Source: Epiperipatus broadwayi (Eukaryota > Onychophora > Udeonychophora > Euonychophora > Peripatidae). Taken from it: DNA of 64,000 bases. Shown piece after piece: positions 36,155-46,665 of the stretch. The stretch is from positions 9,491,967 through 9,555,966 of the forward strand of contig JAQFVV010012416.1 of the NCBI GenBank assembly GCA_028023455.1. Reading direction: 5' to 3'. Made by a program: the position numbers and the translations under genes. Every line of letters starts with the position of its first letter. Position 1 is the stretch's first letter. The notes beneath the pieces were generated by a model, which searched no databases, had not been told where the DNA came from, and worked only from the letters and a program-made list of their open reading frames with translations.

Positions 36155-36478
36155 GCTCACACTAAAATCTACTCAAAGAAGTATGGAATATGCATGTTAG
36201 GATTAACGAAGAGGTATAATATAAATACATAGGTAAGAGAACAAACAGGTGTTTATAAAGAATTAAGATATTGTGATGGAGTTGGGTTGGATGGATAGCT
36301 AGTAGAGATGATAATAGATGGATAGTTGAAATTTTAAACTAGAAAGAGATCACACGGGAGATGGATGGATGAAATAAGAAAGTGTGATGTGGAGAATAGA
36401 GGTTAGAGATTAGAGACGAATTGAACTTGGAGAGAACATTCTACAATGGATCGATAGTCATTAAAAATGATGATGATG
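36155..36478 (+). mobile_element. RTE LINE 3' fragment, plus strand
   Basis: This stretch matches 10935-11313 on the same strand, with landmarks ctactcaaagaagtatgga, gagaacaaacaggtgt, gatgataatagatgga and gatggatggatgaaataaga, and ends in a gatgatgatga tail. It lies head-to-head with the minus-strand fragment at 35140-36118, leaving about 35 bp between them. Since both halves contain their own 3' tail they are two insertions or an inverted duplication, not one twin-primed insertion. Confidence 0.8.
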
Positions 36479-39224
36479 AGCACTAAAATGGGAATTAGTC
36501 CGGGAAACTTTACCTCATGAGTTCACCAGCCTAAAACTCTCAACGATTGTTCAGATGAATATTTCACCGATTTAAATTTTTTTTAAAATTATTTCGGTTT
36601 CTTTTAGATGCAAAATATTTCACAAAACAATAAAGGATATTTGATCTAACAGCTTTTGAATTGACTTTTATTTAATAAAAAAAAAAAATCATTGTAGGCA
36701 ATCGTAAAGAACTGTTAAGCCTGTCAACAATTAATAAATATTTAACTATATTGCAGTCCTTGACATTTATACGTTTGTTGTGAGTAAAAGTAAATGTAAA
36801 GCTTTTTAGTTTCTATTTCATAAAGACAGCCGACAATTAATTTATTATTGCGGTTTTTTTTTTTAATTATATCATTATTATCTCAGATACTTAGGGGTGG
36901 TATGGGGAGGGGGGATTATTTATAACTTAAACGTTTGAATGACTTTTAACACGCGTTTGAGCTAATTACATATTCATATGTGTGATTTTTTTCAAATAAA
37001 CGTGCTTTTACTTCAGTTAGAATATACTGAGATTACTATATCTTTTAGGTTTGTTTTTTTTTATATATATGTAATGAACGATTATCGGAGGAAAGAACGT
37101 TTGTTATGTGCGTATATATAAGTATATAGCAGATGCTATTTTTTTTTTTTTAATATATTCATCCAGGAAGATTATCCTATGAAATTTAATGGAGTGATAG
37201 TTACGAGAACTAATGATCCGTGGATTTATTCTTATTCAAATGAAGAAAAACAAAAATCTCACTTGAATTAGTTGAACGGAATTGCTCTGCTTAACTTACA
37301 TCACTTGTTCTGCTGAGCAACCGCCATAATGGAAGTATGACCGAACTTGCCATTTGGGTATTTAAAATTCCCATGATCTTCCAAATTTGGGCATTCAAAA
37401 TTCCCATGATCTTCTAAGCAACATTATTATCATTTATCAAAGGTCAATTGTTTTATTTTTAAATAATAAAAAAAGTGACACAGAAAATTAAAATAACCTG
37501 AACATTTGGATGAATAATATTGTGCTCTTGGCTAACTATTTTGGAGTTCGAATGGTCTTTTGCACCCATGATCCTAATTGCAAAATCAATTATTTTAAAA
37601 AATCTGTATTAATATCCCAAGCAAATCTCATACAGCATTATTTTCTACCCAATAAACTCAGCAGAGTATTGATTTCAGCGTAAGCTTTATTTCTGTGGAA
37701 ATCTCATTTAAAGAGTTCAGGGCAAATGTGTTTTTTATCACATAAGTTGGGTATCTAATAGAAAAATTATTGTATATTCTAAAATAGTTGTAGCTTACTG
37801 TTACATTGCACTTTGCCTTCAAATAATGAATTAGTCTAGATTCCATCTTATCTTGATCGGATTGAGCATTCATCACCACAGATCGATAAAAGGGTAATAT
37901 ATATGCAATGGCAAGAATGGGCCAATAGGCGATAATTCTCATTGAATCTGATTATTCTCAGTATGGAGGGAGATTTGGCCTTAAATATTCAATCTATTTG
38001 GAGATAAGGTCAGACAACAATTGTTAAAGCTGAATAGCAGTATACACATCCATTATATACCTGAGTAGTGAAACAAATTTACATTAGAATGGGAAGCTGC
38101 TAGATATAAGTCAAACATTAGGCAAATTTTCACAGAACAGTCCGAAGTGTCATTAAACCTTTTCATGAGGCAAGATGTCATGGTACAACTGGAAGTAGTA
38201 GGTAAACTTATAACAGCACCTGAAGTTCTCTTTTATAGTTGCACTGCAACTAATGATGTAACAAACCAACAATATCAAGTGAAGATATATCATTCTATAT
38301 AGTGTAAGCATGCAATTACATATTTTTTTAAGTAATAAATATTGCAAACATATTTCCACTATTTTGTGTTTATAAATGGAAATATCTCCAGTAATAAATC
38401 GCTAGATATTTGGGAAATCAGGTGATGAAAAAAAATCTATAATTTTTCTCCTGAAAAACCTGATAATTTTTTTAAGAAAGTTTGCTCTTAAATAATATAT
38501 TTTGACCAAATAAACCTCTCAGATGTGGGTTTTGAGCAGACATCTAAAAATTTCAGATATTCTACTTAATAGTTAAGTATTTGATAAATCCTGGGCTTGA
38601 GTTTGTGTTTTAGCTCTAGTCTCTGAATGTCCTAGTGCCTCATGGTCGAGAGCCATCAGCTCGAAACCAGTTTGGGTATAGCGATAATTCTAGATAGAGA
38701 TTTTAAATGCTTTCTCTTCTGGCATTTATCGGAAAAAAAACTTGATTAGAGCTATTGTGACACTCATTATATTACATTTGTAAATACAAACTTATAAGAT
38801 TAAGTCACATGATGTATGACTTGATTTTTTTACCTCTATATGAAGTTATTGAAACTCCGATGAACATCACACTTTTCAAGCAAAAGAGATTAGAAAAACC
38901 AGTGACTGTGTGCAGGTATCATCTGATATTCAGAATCATTCATGCTATAGTGTGTTTCTGTGATTTCCTATGAGTGTGAAAGTGGAATATTCAAAATGAA
39001 TGATAGAAAATTATCAGTGCTCTTTAACTGTGTTGCTGCTGAAGATTTGGGAATCACATGGACAATAAGAAAAATGGTCAAGAGGATACTTGATCAGATT
39101 AAAGTTGAATTGAAGCAACAAATGATCATGTTGACATCTATTTTAGTAATATCATAAGACGATATAATTCATTAGAAAGTATATTACATGAAAGAAGAGG
39201 ATGACCCAAAATGAAGTGGATAGC
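36479..39224. other. No recognised gene; short tandem duplication at 37353-37416
   Basis: A 33-bp unit containing aaaattcccatgatcttc occurs twice in tandem at 37353-37416, with one copy lightly diverged. The rest is AT-rich. The frames at 37658-37942 and 38153-38359 (minus) and 38960-39157 (plus) have no recognised domains or splice context. Confidence 0.45.
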
Positions 39225-39312
39225 TTCATCATAGCAATACCTTGCACATTTTGGTGCAATATGTAGAGTATCTGACATGGGGTCTGGAGGTCCTAAGTTC
39301 GGTTCAATTCTG
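39225..39312 (+). repeat. tRNA-derived sequence
   Basis: The series ttggtgcaatatgtagagta, tctgacatggggtctgga and aagttcggttcaattc has the order and spacing of a tRNA D arm, anticodon arm and T arm. Box matches are moderate (about 9 of 12 for A). No acceptor pairing was seen, so it is probably a SINE head. Confidence 0.45.
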
Positions 39313-39754
39313 CTGCTCAATTTTTTTATGAACTTCCAAGCAATAAATCCATATGCCTTTTTTAAAAAAATACCAATAATAAATGCGTCTTTGAGCAGCT
39401 TTTAAAAAAACCTAAACATATTGACAGTTTTTCAGAAGGTTTGTGATGATGGTGTTCTAGCTGTATTTTTATATTGGACTATTTCCGTCATCTAATATGT
39501 GTGTTGAATGTCTTTAGAAAAGTTTAATTTTGGTTAAATATTCCAAATGTATTCAACTGTTAGTAATATCACAGCAAACAGGTTAGTATATGCACCGAAC
39601 TGTTAGTAATATCACAGCAAACAAATGTTAGTAATATCACAGCAAACAGGTTAATATATGCACTAACTGTTAATAATATCACAGCAAACAGGTTAGTATA
39701 TGCACAACGTTTCAAGAGGTATTTTTCTCCCCTCTTCTTCAGGTGTTGCTGGCC

Positions 39755-39852
39755 TGACCAGTGACTACTAGCATGGGATTCAAACCTGGGTCCTTAGATT
39801 CTCGATTATTGAAATTTAAGATAATGCTCTAACCAACTGAGCCATCCTGCCA
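39755..39852 (-). repeat. tRNA-like sequence at the 3' end of PLE 1
   Basis: The minus strand reads ggcaggatggctcagttggt, with tggctcagttgg matching the A box at all 12 positions, then ggtttgaatcc as B box 46 bases further on. A stem attat/ataat sits at the anticodon arm with an oversized loop. T-stem and acceptor pairing are poor, so it is not a working tRNA. It lies between the stop of the PLE frame and the inverted repeat, so it is either part of the element's 3' region or a SINE insertion there. Confidence 0.6.
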
Positions 39853-39882
39853 AAGGCAACAGTATGTAGAAATTTCATAAAC

Positions 39883-41274
39883 TTATCTATGAGGTTCCTC
39901 CTGATTTCTCCACTTTTTCTTCAGAGCAAAGTTGATTAGTATTTTCCATACATTATGTATAGTCACACTAGGTTGGCTTATGGGATTTTTTGCCATTGTC
40001 ATGTGAGCAGCTTCTTTAAATTTTTTTCTTTGTACCTTTTCTTCTTTATCTAATATTTTTGTATTTTCCCAATCGAACATATGTTCATTGGTCCATACAT
40101 GGTCTTCTACCTTAGACACATCTGTTTTCTCCCTTCTAATCATCAGTTTATCTTGCAAGCACTTTTGAATAGGATGGCTAGTCTCACCAATATATGTTCT
40201 TCCACATTCACATGGTATTTCATAGATGCAGTTTTTTCTTTGCAGCATTTCAAGTTTAGGCTTTGTAGATGTTAGAATTCCTCGTAGTGTGGTATGACTC
40301 TGGAAAGCTGTTCTGATGTTATACTGATTGCAGATTTTCCTTAATTTGTGTGCTATTTTTGGAATGTATGGATACACGATAGTACCAATAATTGTCTTTC
40401 CTCTTGATGGTTCTTTTTGTTGTCTATGTAATGTTTTCTTAATAACAGCTGATGGATAACCATTTTTCTTAAGAGTTTGTTCTATATAGATCTTTTCTTT
40501 TTCCAAATCACCAGTTTCTGAACAAACTTCTTTTGCTCTGTTCCACAGTGATAGTATAACTCCATGTTTTGTGTTTCTGGTGTGATTAGATGTGTAGGCT
40601 AGGCATTTTCCTGTATGTGTAGGTTTTCGGTAAACTGTAGTTTTGATTTTGCAATGAGGGAGTCTTGTCACAAGAACATCTAAGAATGCCAATTTTTGTT
40701 CTTGTTCTGGTTCTATTGTGAATTTAATTGAAGGGGATATGTTGTTGATGTATGTCCAGAAAGTTTGAAGCAATGCTTCACCATGTGGCCATACAACAAA
40801 TGTATCATCCACATAGTGAAGCCAAACTTTAGGTGGATAAGGAGTAGTTTTTATGGCTGTGGTTTCAAGTTCTTCCATGTAAATATTGCTAATCAGGGGA
40901 GACAATGGTGAGCCCATAGCCATTCCTTGATTTTGTTGGAAGAATTCTGTGTTATATTGAAAGTAGGTTGTTCTTATACAGAATGTTAATAGTTCCATTA
41001 TGCTATCAATAGGAAGAGCTGTTCTGGTGTGTAAAGTATTATCATCATTTAATCTTTTCCTTACAATAGACAATGCTTCTTCACATGGTACATTTGTAAA
41101 TAAACTTTCCACATCAAAGCTTACCAGTAAGTCACTTCTTTCAATTTTCATGTTCTTGATTAATTCTACAAAGTGTCTAGAATCCCTGACAAATGATTGG
41201 GTCTTGTATGACAAAGTCAGGACAGCAACACCTGAAGAAGAGGGAAGAAAAATACCTCTCGAAACATTGTGCAT
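39883..41274 (-). CDS. Penelope-like reverse transcriptase with GIY-YIG endonuclease, N-terminally truncated
   Basis: The 463-codon frame is open throughout. Around residues 50-65 it reads Ser-Phe-Asp-Val-Glu-Ser-Leu-Phe-Thr-Asn-Val-Pro (RT motif A). Near 115-130 it reads Gln-Gly-Met-Ala-Met-Gly-Ser-Pro-Leu-Ser-Pro (motif B), and near 150 His-Tyr-Val-Asp-Asp-Thr-Phe (catalytic YVDD). Lys-Pro-Thr-His-Thr-Gly follows. Near residues 345-360 are Cys-Ile-Tyr-Glu-Ile-Pro-Cys and Thr-Tyr-Ile-Gly-Glu-Thr-Ser, the GIY and YIG strands of the endonuclease. The usual arginine of the following helix is not evident; the stretch reads Ile-Gln-Lys-Cys-Leu-Gln. The first 20 residues come from the inverted repeat and are not PLE protein, so homology begins at about residue 22. 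Full PLE proteins are much longer. The open frame suggests a young copy. Confidence 0.9.
   Translation of the reverse strand: MHNVSRGIFLPSSSGVAVLTLSYKTQSFVRDSRHFVELIKNMKIERSDLLVSFDVESLFTNVPCEEALSIVRKRLNDDNTLHTRTALPIDSIMELLTFCIRTTYFQYNTEFFQQNQGMAMGSPLSPLISNIYMEELETTAIKTTPYPPKVWLHYVDDTFVVWPHGEALLQTFWTYINNISPSIKFTIEPEQEQKLAFLDVLVTRLPHCKIKTTVYRKPTHTGKCLAYTSNHTRNTKHGVILSLWNRAKEVCSETGDLEKEKIYIEQTLKKNGYPSAVIKKTLHRQQKEPSRGKTIIGTIVYPYIPKIAHKLRKICNQYNIRTAFQSHTTLRGILTSTKPKLEMLQRKNCIYEIPCECGRTYIGETSHPIQKCLQDKLMIRREKTDVSKVEDHVWTNEHMFDWENTKILDKEEKVQRKKFKEAAHMTMAKNPISQPSVTIHNVWKILINFALKKKWRNQEEPHR
41228..41268 (+). ncRNA. Hammerhead-like stem-loop in the PLE 1 repeat
   Basis: The plus strand reads cacctgaagaagagg, a loop, then acctctcgaaac. 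The parts are ctgaaga (fits the hammerhead CUGANGA box), a 5-bp stem agagg/cctct, then gaaa. The left inverted repeat keeps the same parts (39712-39745, minus strand), with ttgaaac in place of tcgaaac. Hammerhead ribozymes are known in PLEs. Here the stem register leaves one unpaired base before gaaa, and I find no clear stem III with an NUH cleavage site, so activity is unproven. Confidence 0.35.
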
Positions 41275-41537
41275 ATACTAACCTGTTTGCTGTGATATTA
41301 CTAACATTTGTTTGCTGTGATATTACTAACAGTTGGTGCATATACTAACCTGTTTGCTGTGATATTACTAACATTTGTTTGCTGTGATATTACTAACAGT
41401 TGGTGCATATACTAACCTGTTTGCTGTGATATTACTAACAGTTGAATACATTTGGAATATTTAACTAAAATTAAACTTTTCTAAAGTCGTTCAACACACA
41501 TATTAGATGATAGAAATAGTCCAATATAAAAATACAA

Positions 41538-42137
41538 TATTGACAGTTCATTCTGAAAAAATGCTATTTATATGATTTTAGGAGTCAGCTGACATTAGTG
41601 AATGTCTCCTGAAATTTCTACAGATTTCTTTACGATATTTTGTTAATTAGTTAAGCCGTCTAAATCCATACTGTAAATTACTAAATAAGTGCTTTATTTA
41701 TTCTAAATGTGCTGCCAATCCTTAATGTGTGGCAAAACTAATATTTATTTTATATATAGTATGTAATGGGATTTATATTTATTTTCATAAACAATAACTT
41801 ACTGAAATGTAATCAGAGAATTAAAATGTTTTTTATGAAGTCATCCTTTTAGAATAAATGATAAAGAAATGTAGCATTTTTTATATTATTATTATACAGT
41901 ATATATTTTTTATTTATTCAAGGAGCTTTCAATAAAATATTTTAAAAGCAGAGAAAAAAATTGCAGAAAAACTCCTGACATTTGATATTGAAATTTTAAT
42001 GGCTTATTAATGTCTGCATTCATTATTAGAACTTTATCATTTTGCGTGTGTGTTTGTTTATTCTTTTTTCCTTAAAAACACACACGCACACACACAACTA
42101 TTTACAAATTTAATTTTGTGTTGTTTTATTCAAATAG
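41538..42137. other. Upstream region or intron before the kinase exon
   Basis: AT-rich sequence with no coding motifs. A GT run at 42044-42056 and a CA run at 42078-42098 are complementary and could pair. The stretch 42100-42137 is T-rich and ends caaatag, a possible splice acceptor for the exon that follows. Confidence 0.4.
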
Positions 42138-42321
42138 GGATGTAATTCCATTGATAATTAATTATGATTGACATTGATTTGATTATTAAACTTGGAGGCA
42201 GTGCCATTACAGTCAAGGATCATTTTGAAACAGCAAAACTCGAAGTCATCAAAGATGTTGCTAATTTAATTAAGCAATTCACTCAAGCTGGCTTGCGGTG
42301 CATAGTGGTTCATGGAGCAGG
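42138..42321 (+). CDS. Isopentenyl phosphate kinase-like, first coding exon
   Basis: From the atg at 42164 the exon encodes 52 full codons plus two bases. It opens Met-Ile-Asp-Ile-Asp-Leu-Ile-Ile-Lys-Leu-Gly-Gly-Ser-Ala-Ile-Thr, the nucleotide-binding lysine and glycine loop of amino-acid kinase family enzymes. It ends Cys-Ile-Val-Val-His-Gly-Ala-Gly, the His-Gly-Ala-Gly motif that in isopentenyl phosphate kinase precedes Ser-Phe-Gly-His. That enzyme phosphorylates isopentenyl phosphate to isopentenyl diphosphate and is cytosolic. In-frame stops (taa, tga, taa) lie between 42143 and 42163, so this Met is the true start. The coding exon ends at 42321 before gtaagat. The 42138 boundary assumes the caaatag acceptor. 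Later exons, needed for most of the protein, were not found. Family assignment is from motif recognition only. Confidence 0.8.
42140..42145 (+). promoter_or_regulatory. Minimal start-stop upstream reading frame
   Basis: atgtaa lies 18 bases before the kinase start and in the same frame. If it is in the mature 5' leader it would be a start codon followed at once by a stop, a known way to stall ribosomes. Whether it is transcribed depends on the splice acceptor at 42137. Confidence 0.4.
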
Positions 42322-42599
42322 GTAAGATATTTTTCAGGTCTCCCTTTTTTCATTGTTTTTTTAAAATGTACATATGAATTTCCATTTAAATATATTTATA
42401 AAATAAAAGCAAGATAGGCATCGTAATTTATAGTAAGTCTATTGATACCATTTTGTCAGATGTGATTTTAGATTAGCTTTTTTTTAGATGAATTCAAAAA
42501 TTTACGCGCATAAGCTAAATGCCTAGAAACCCTGTTAATCAAGTTAAACATTCTCTTTCTTTCAAACTATTATATAAGCATATTGATAATTTTTATTAG
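42322..42599 (+). other. First intron of the kinase gene, start
   Basis: Begins gtaagat, followed by a pyrimidine-rich and T-rich stretch. The intron must run at least to the next exon, which I could not find up to 64000. Everything downstream on either strand is therefore probably intronic, unless the gene ends in an exon that I missed. Confidence 0.6.
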
Positions 42600-43225
42600 T
42601 CATTTATTAGACTAGAGATTATTCACTTAATAACATTTCTGTAGTGTAATTTTTACTACATCACTCTGATGCAAGATAGGGACTGGTTTCTATCCCACTT
42701 TTAACATCTTGTGGAGGAGTGTAAAGACATGTGAAAAGATGTATGATTATCAATATGCATTTTTCATCTTAAACCATGGACTTATCAGTTAGTCAGATCA
42801 CAATCTCTTACCCATATCTTTATCATTCTTCAATATGTATAGATAGCCAGTTACTATAGTTTAATTAATGAGTGTCTAACTATATTCTGCCACAACTTTG
42901 ACACAAACACTTGATAGAAGTATATTAATGAATTTTTATTAGTCATTCATTAGACTAGAGTTTATCCATTTAGTGGATAATATTTGTATAGTGTAATTTT
43001 TACTACACTCCTCTCTCGCAAGGTAGAGATATGACTAAAGACATGTGAAAAAGATGTATGATTTCCTAGCTGCACACCAGCACTTATTGGCTGATCCAGA
43101 TCACAATCTCTTAACATATATCTTTATCATTATTCATATGTTTATGATTACACTTCTCCACAAGAATGGAAACTATATTCTGCATGAGAGTGGTATAGTG
43201 AAAATTTACATTATAGAAATATTAT
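42600..43225 (+). repeat. Dispersed repeat family B, about two units
   Basis: Units begin near tcattagactagaga (42602 and 42945). They share gtaatttttactac, gcaagat or gcaagg, agacatgtgaaaa, gatgtatgatt, a cagca- or catgg-acttatc block, gatcacaatctctta and tatctttatcattatt. The unit length is about 340 bp. The layout matches the copies at 28016-28790. The 100-codon frame at 43045-43347 overlaps the repeat edge and is not gene-like. Confidence 0.62.
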
Positions 43226-43244
43226 TTATTATATACCATAATAA

Positions 43245-43600
43245 ACTTACCTTCCATCAACCTAGATTCTTTTTTTCTCTATCTCATTTTAATAAAAATC
43301 GTTTTCTTAATTCCTCCATCTCCTCAATTTTATTAAAAGATTTCTAAACAAAAAATAATAAAATCTCTACTTCTTACATTCACTTTATCTTTAAATTTCT
43401 CCCACTATTTTTTGTACGATTTATTCTGATCAACATATCATATTCAAAGAATAAATATTCAATGCTTTCCTATCTCCATATAAAACACATTTGGAAAAAA
43501 TTCCTTATTCTATTTTCTACCTTCTTTCCCTGGCATTTAAAACTCCTGGTTTTGCATTATAAGGTCCCTCTAGTTTATCTTACATCCTTTCATACTTAAT
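43245..43600 (-). mobile_element. Decayed LINE 3' coding end, second copy
   Basis: The reverse strand near 43440-43480 reads Met-Cys-Phe-Ile-Trp-Arg, a stop, then Glu-Ser-Ile-Glu-Tyr-Leu-Phe-Phe-Glu-Tyr. This aligns with the Ile-Glu-His-Leu-Phe-Leu-Glu-Cys motif of the copy at 12450-12900, with the His and last Cys both turned to Tyr. Flanking motifs share the same order. It is an old, dead LINE remnant. Confidence 0.5.
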
Positions 43601-45680
43601 ATGTAGTTGTTATTTATAATAACTTTAAACTATTTTTTTATTCATATTGATTTTTTTTTATAAAATTCTGTTTTGTTTTCTAATCAACCTTTCTTATTTT
43701 TTTCTATTTCTCACAATTATATATCTGTAATATATTCTCTCGACATTTATTCCATTTTTTGTGCAAGAACTAAAAACAAAAATCTCGGTCAGTTACTTTA
43801 ATGCTCAAATATCACCTGACTCACCTAGTAACTATGTATAATAAATAAATTTGTTATTAATGGGATTCTGGGTCATGTTTATATATGCAGTTTCTGCCCA
43901 TTGTCAGAATTGAGTGCTTAAAGAATAAGATAACTTATTTTTACAAGTATGTGATGCTCATATTATATATATGTAAGTAGATTACCATTAATCCAAAAAC
44001 CTGGACTTAATTCTTATCATCGATTTAGAAAATTTGAAAGCTAAATAAATAAATACAAGTTCAGAAAAATGGACATATTTTGAATTAAATTTAATATGAT
44101 TTAAATTTGACTTAACTCTCCTCTACTTCTGGATAATAATGTCCATTCAGAAAAATCTAGAAGAAATCACTCTTATCATGTTAAATTTCAAATTTTGCTT
44201 GTATGTCCATCTATTGAGATATTTTGCTAATTATTTTTATTAAATTAGTTAAGTTGCATAGCTTTGTATTTGGGTTTTTTAGTTCAAGAAAAAATCCAAA
44301 GAGGTCAGTGTAATTCAATTGCAGTAAGTCAAAGTATTTTAATCCATCCTCCACCTCTTTGATAGAGATGGTATTTTATAATCTGTTTTGAGAATATTTG
44401 TGAGATTATTTTGGGATCAATTTTGGAATAACTAAAAATTTGTTTTCTTTTGCGGAGATTGTTAAGATTCATGATTATTTTACATATTAAAAATCAAAAG
44501 TATATATTGTTACACTGCCATTTTATGTGAATATGTTTTATTTTTAAAAATAGAAGATAACTTATGATATCAATAAAGAAAACCATGGCATTCTATCACC
44601 TCATATTATGAAATTGATGACTGATACATCATTGTAGACACTGTATTAGGATAATTTGAGATACTCTAAAAATTAGAAAACATTTTTAATATTTTAAAGT
44701 AGCATTTTATAGATTTATCAAAATTTGTTCATTTTCTGAAGTTATTCAACTCTGCCCATCGTTCAATGATGACACCTTCTTTTGTTGCCATTACAAACTA
44801 ATTTTTTTAATATTTACAAAGTTCAAATATGATTTTTTATCATTTTTTCTTGTTTGCAAATACATATTACCAACAAATCAAGTTTAATTTATTGAATTCT
44901 GATATAGAATAATGGATTAGTACTAAAATTAAAAGTTGAAAGTTTACAAAACATGTTATCACATAGACCAATTAAATCTAACAGAAGAGTTAATAGTAAA
45001 TAGTTCTTAAAAAATTAATTTAATAAAAAAAAAACTCTAAATAAGTAGATTTAAATGCTCAATTATGATGAAATTTTTTGGCAAGTGGAGAAATTAAAAT
45101 ACTGCATTGAAATAAAAGCTGTACCATTTTTGCATATTGTAAAAATAATGATAAAAAGAGAAATGCTTAAAAAATTTAATTTATTAATAAATACTCACAT
45201 TGCATTAAAAAAAATTTTTGATCCATTACTTACTTACATTTATTTAAAATTTTGCATTACTAAATGATAAAAAATTTATATTAAAAGTTGAAGTTTATTT
45301 TTTGAAAAACTGGTGTAATGTAAAAATGACTGCTTCTTAAAACTGTTAATCTGTTTACATGTTAAAAATAAGCAATTAACATAGACTTTCAAACTTTTTG
45401 AATTTATATTTCATACAGAACTGAGAATAAATATCTAATAATTTTTTTCAGAAAGAGGGAATATATTCTGTGAATATATTTTTATATCGAATAAGGATTA
45501 TTCCTCTTTTTTAAATGATCTTTAAATTTTTTGATTAGCAAAAATATCGTGTATTTTTTTATATATTTCTTCAAAATGCAATGTTTAATGATAAATTAAA
45601 ACAAAATGCATTACTTTCTTTGTTTATAATTTTTTTTTATGCTGTTAAAATTTTCAAAACATGCTTAATTGCTATTTTTT
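43601..45680. other. No recognised feature
   Basis: AT-rich, probably intronic. A 70-codon frame at 45055-45267 has no domain. Nothing else is recognised. Confidence 0.45.
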
Positions 45681-46101
45681 AGTTAAATCTGCAAAGCGCA
45701 TGTGCAACAGCTGTTTAAATATTACAGTTTATAAACATCGTGCTATATAAAATAATTGATTTATTTACATACATTTAATTTCAAATAAGAATGATGTATC
45801 GTAAATTCTACTAAATTTCACCAGCGTCATTCATTCAAGCATGTAAAAGTAATTTAAAGTGATTATTTAATATCTTCACGCTTTCACTTTCAAACACTTA
45901 AGATTTGCCCATACAAAAGCGTTTGGGTTCGAAAAGATAGATGGCTATTCTATCTTTTCCAAAGACTTTATCATGTGTTAGAAGTGTTAGTATTCAGTCA
46001 TTTATAGTTAAAATCTGCAAAGTGCATGTGCAACAGCTTAATGCTGTTTAAATATTACAGTTTATAAACATTGTGCTATATAAAATAATTGATTTATTTA
46101 A
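45681..46101 (+). repeat. 90-bp direct repeat, two copies 325 bp apart
   Basis: Copies at 45681-45766 and 46007-46101 share atctgcaaag, gcatgtgcaacagct, gtttaaatattacagttta and gtgctatataaaataattg. Copy 2 carries a short extra taatgct after the first acagct. The layout would fit a short internal duplication or the remains of a short element with terminal direct repeats. Confidence 0.8.
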
Positions 46102-46665
46102 ATCTGTTTTATAATTTTTTTAGAACAATGATGCCCTCTTGGTAATTTTTAGCACTATTACTAATTTTCATAAATCTTTTTTTTTTTTTGTGGTTTAAAT
46201 AAATATAAAATCTTTCCCTTTGATAATATTAAAATAAGAATTATATTGATTTAGAGGAAAGGATTTGTATTTGTTTAAATTTTTTAAAAAAAGATAGATT
46301 TATGAAAATTAATAAAACAGGACAGTGTTCCAAGAATTCCCAAAATAGATTTAAATTAAAAAAATAAATAAATCAACATGTCTTGAAAATTTTTTTAGCA
46401 AAAAAAACTTATACAAATTAAATAAGAAATTTTGTCTTAAATTATCATTAAAAATAAGATAGTAAATAAAAATTTAATATTACGTGTAATAATATTAATA
46501 TTAAGAATTATAATAGGTAACGCCATATTTGTAATGTATAGGAAATATAAATGTATGTGGTATTATTTGTAGAAGGGGTGATAAAAATCTGATTTTTGTT
46601 CTCACTGTTTTGATTTGTTCATTTAATTAGAGGGTTATGTTTAATATTGGTTTTTTTCCATATGT

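Larger units (their letters stand above)
39462..41537 (-). mobile_element. Penelope-like element 1 inside long inverted repeats
   Basis: Left arm (39462 to about 39757) and right arm (about 41216-41537) are long inverted copies. Both start from tgtatttttatattggact at the outside, include agaaaagtttaatttt, then tandem units of about 67 bp with ttagtaatatcacagcaaac, and end inward at a shared ctcttcttcaggtgttgct. Between them the minus strand carries an open PLE frame (39883-41274), and a tRNA-like sequence lies at 39755-39852. The coding part lacks its N-terminus. The inverted, not direct, terminal layout is unusual for this class. Confidence 0.85.

Noticed and set aside
39540-39720. CRISPR-like array from the ttagtaatatcacagcaaac repeats
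   Set aside because: The repeats are part of the inverted arms of a eukaryotic PLE, spacers are themselves repeated, and the genome is animal.
41000-41281. 93-codon plus-strand frame near PLE 1
   Set aside because: Shadow of the Penelope-like protein on the minus strand.
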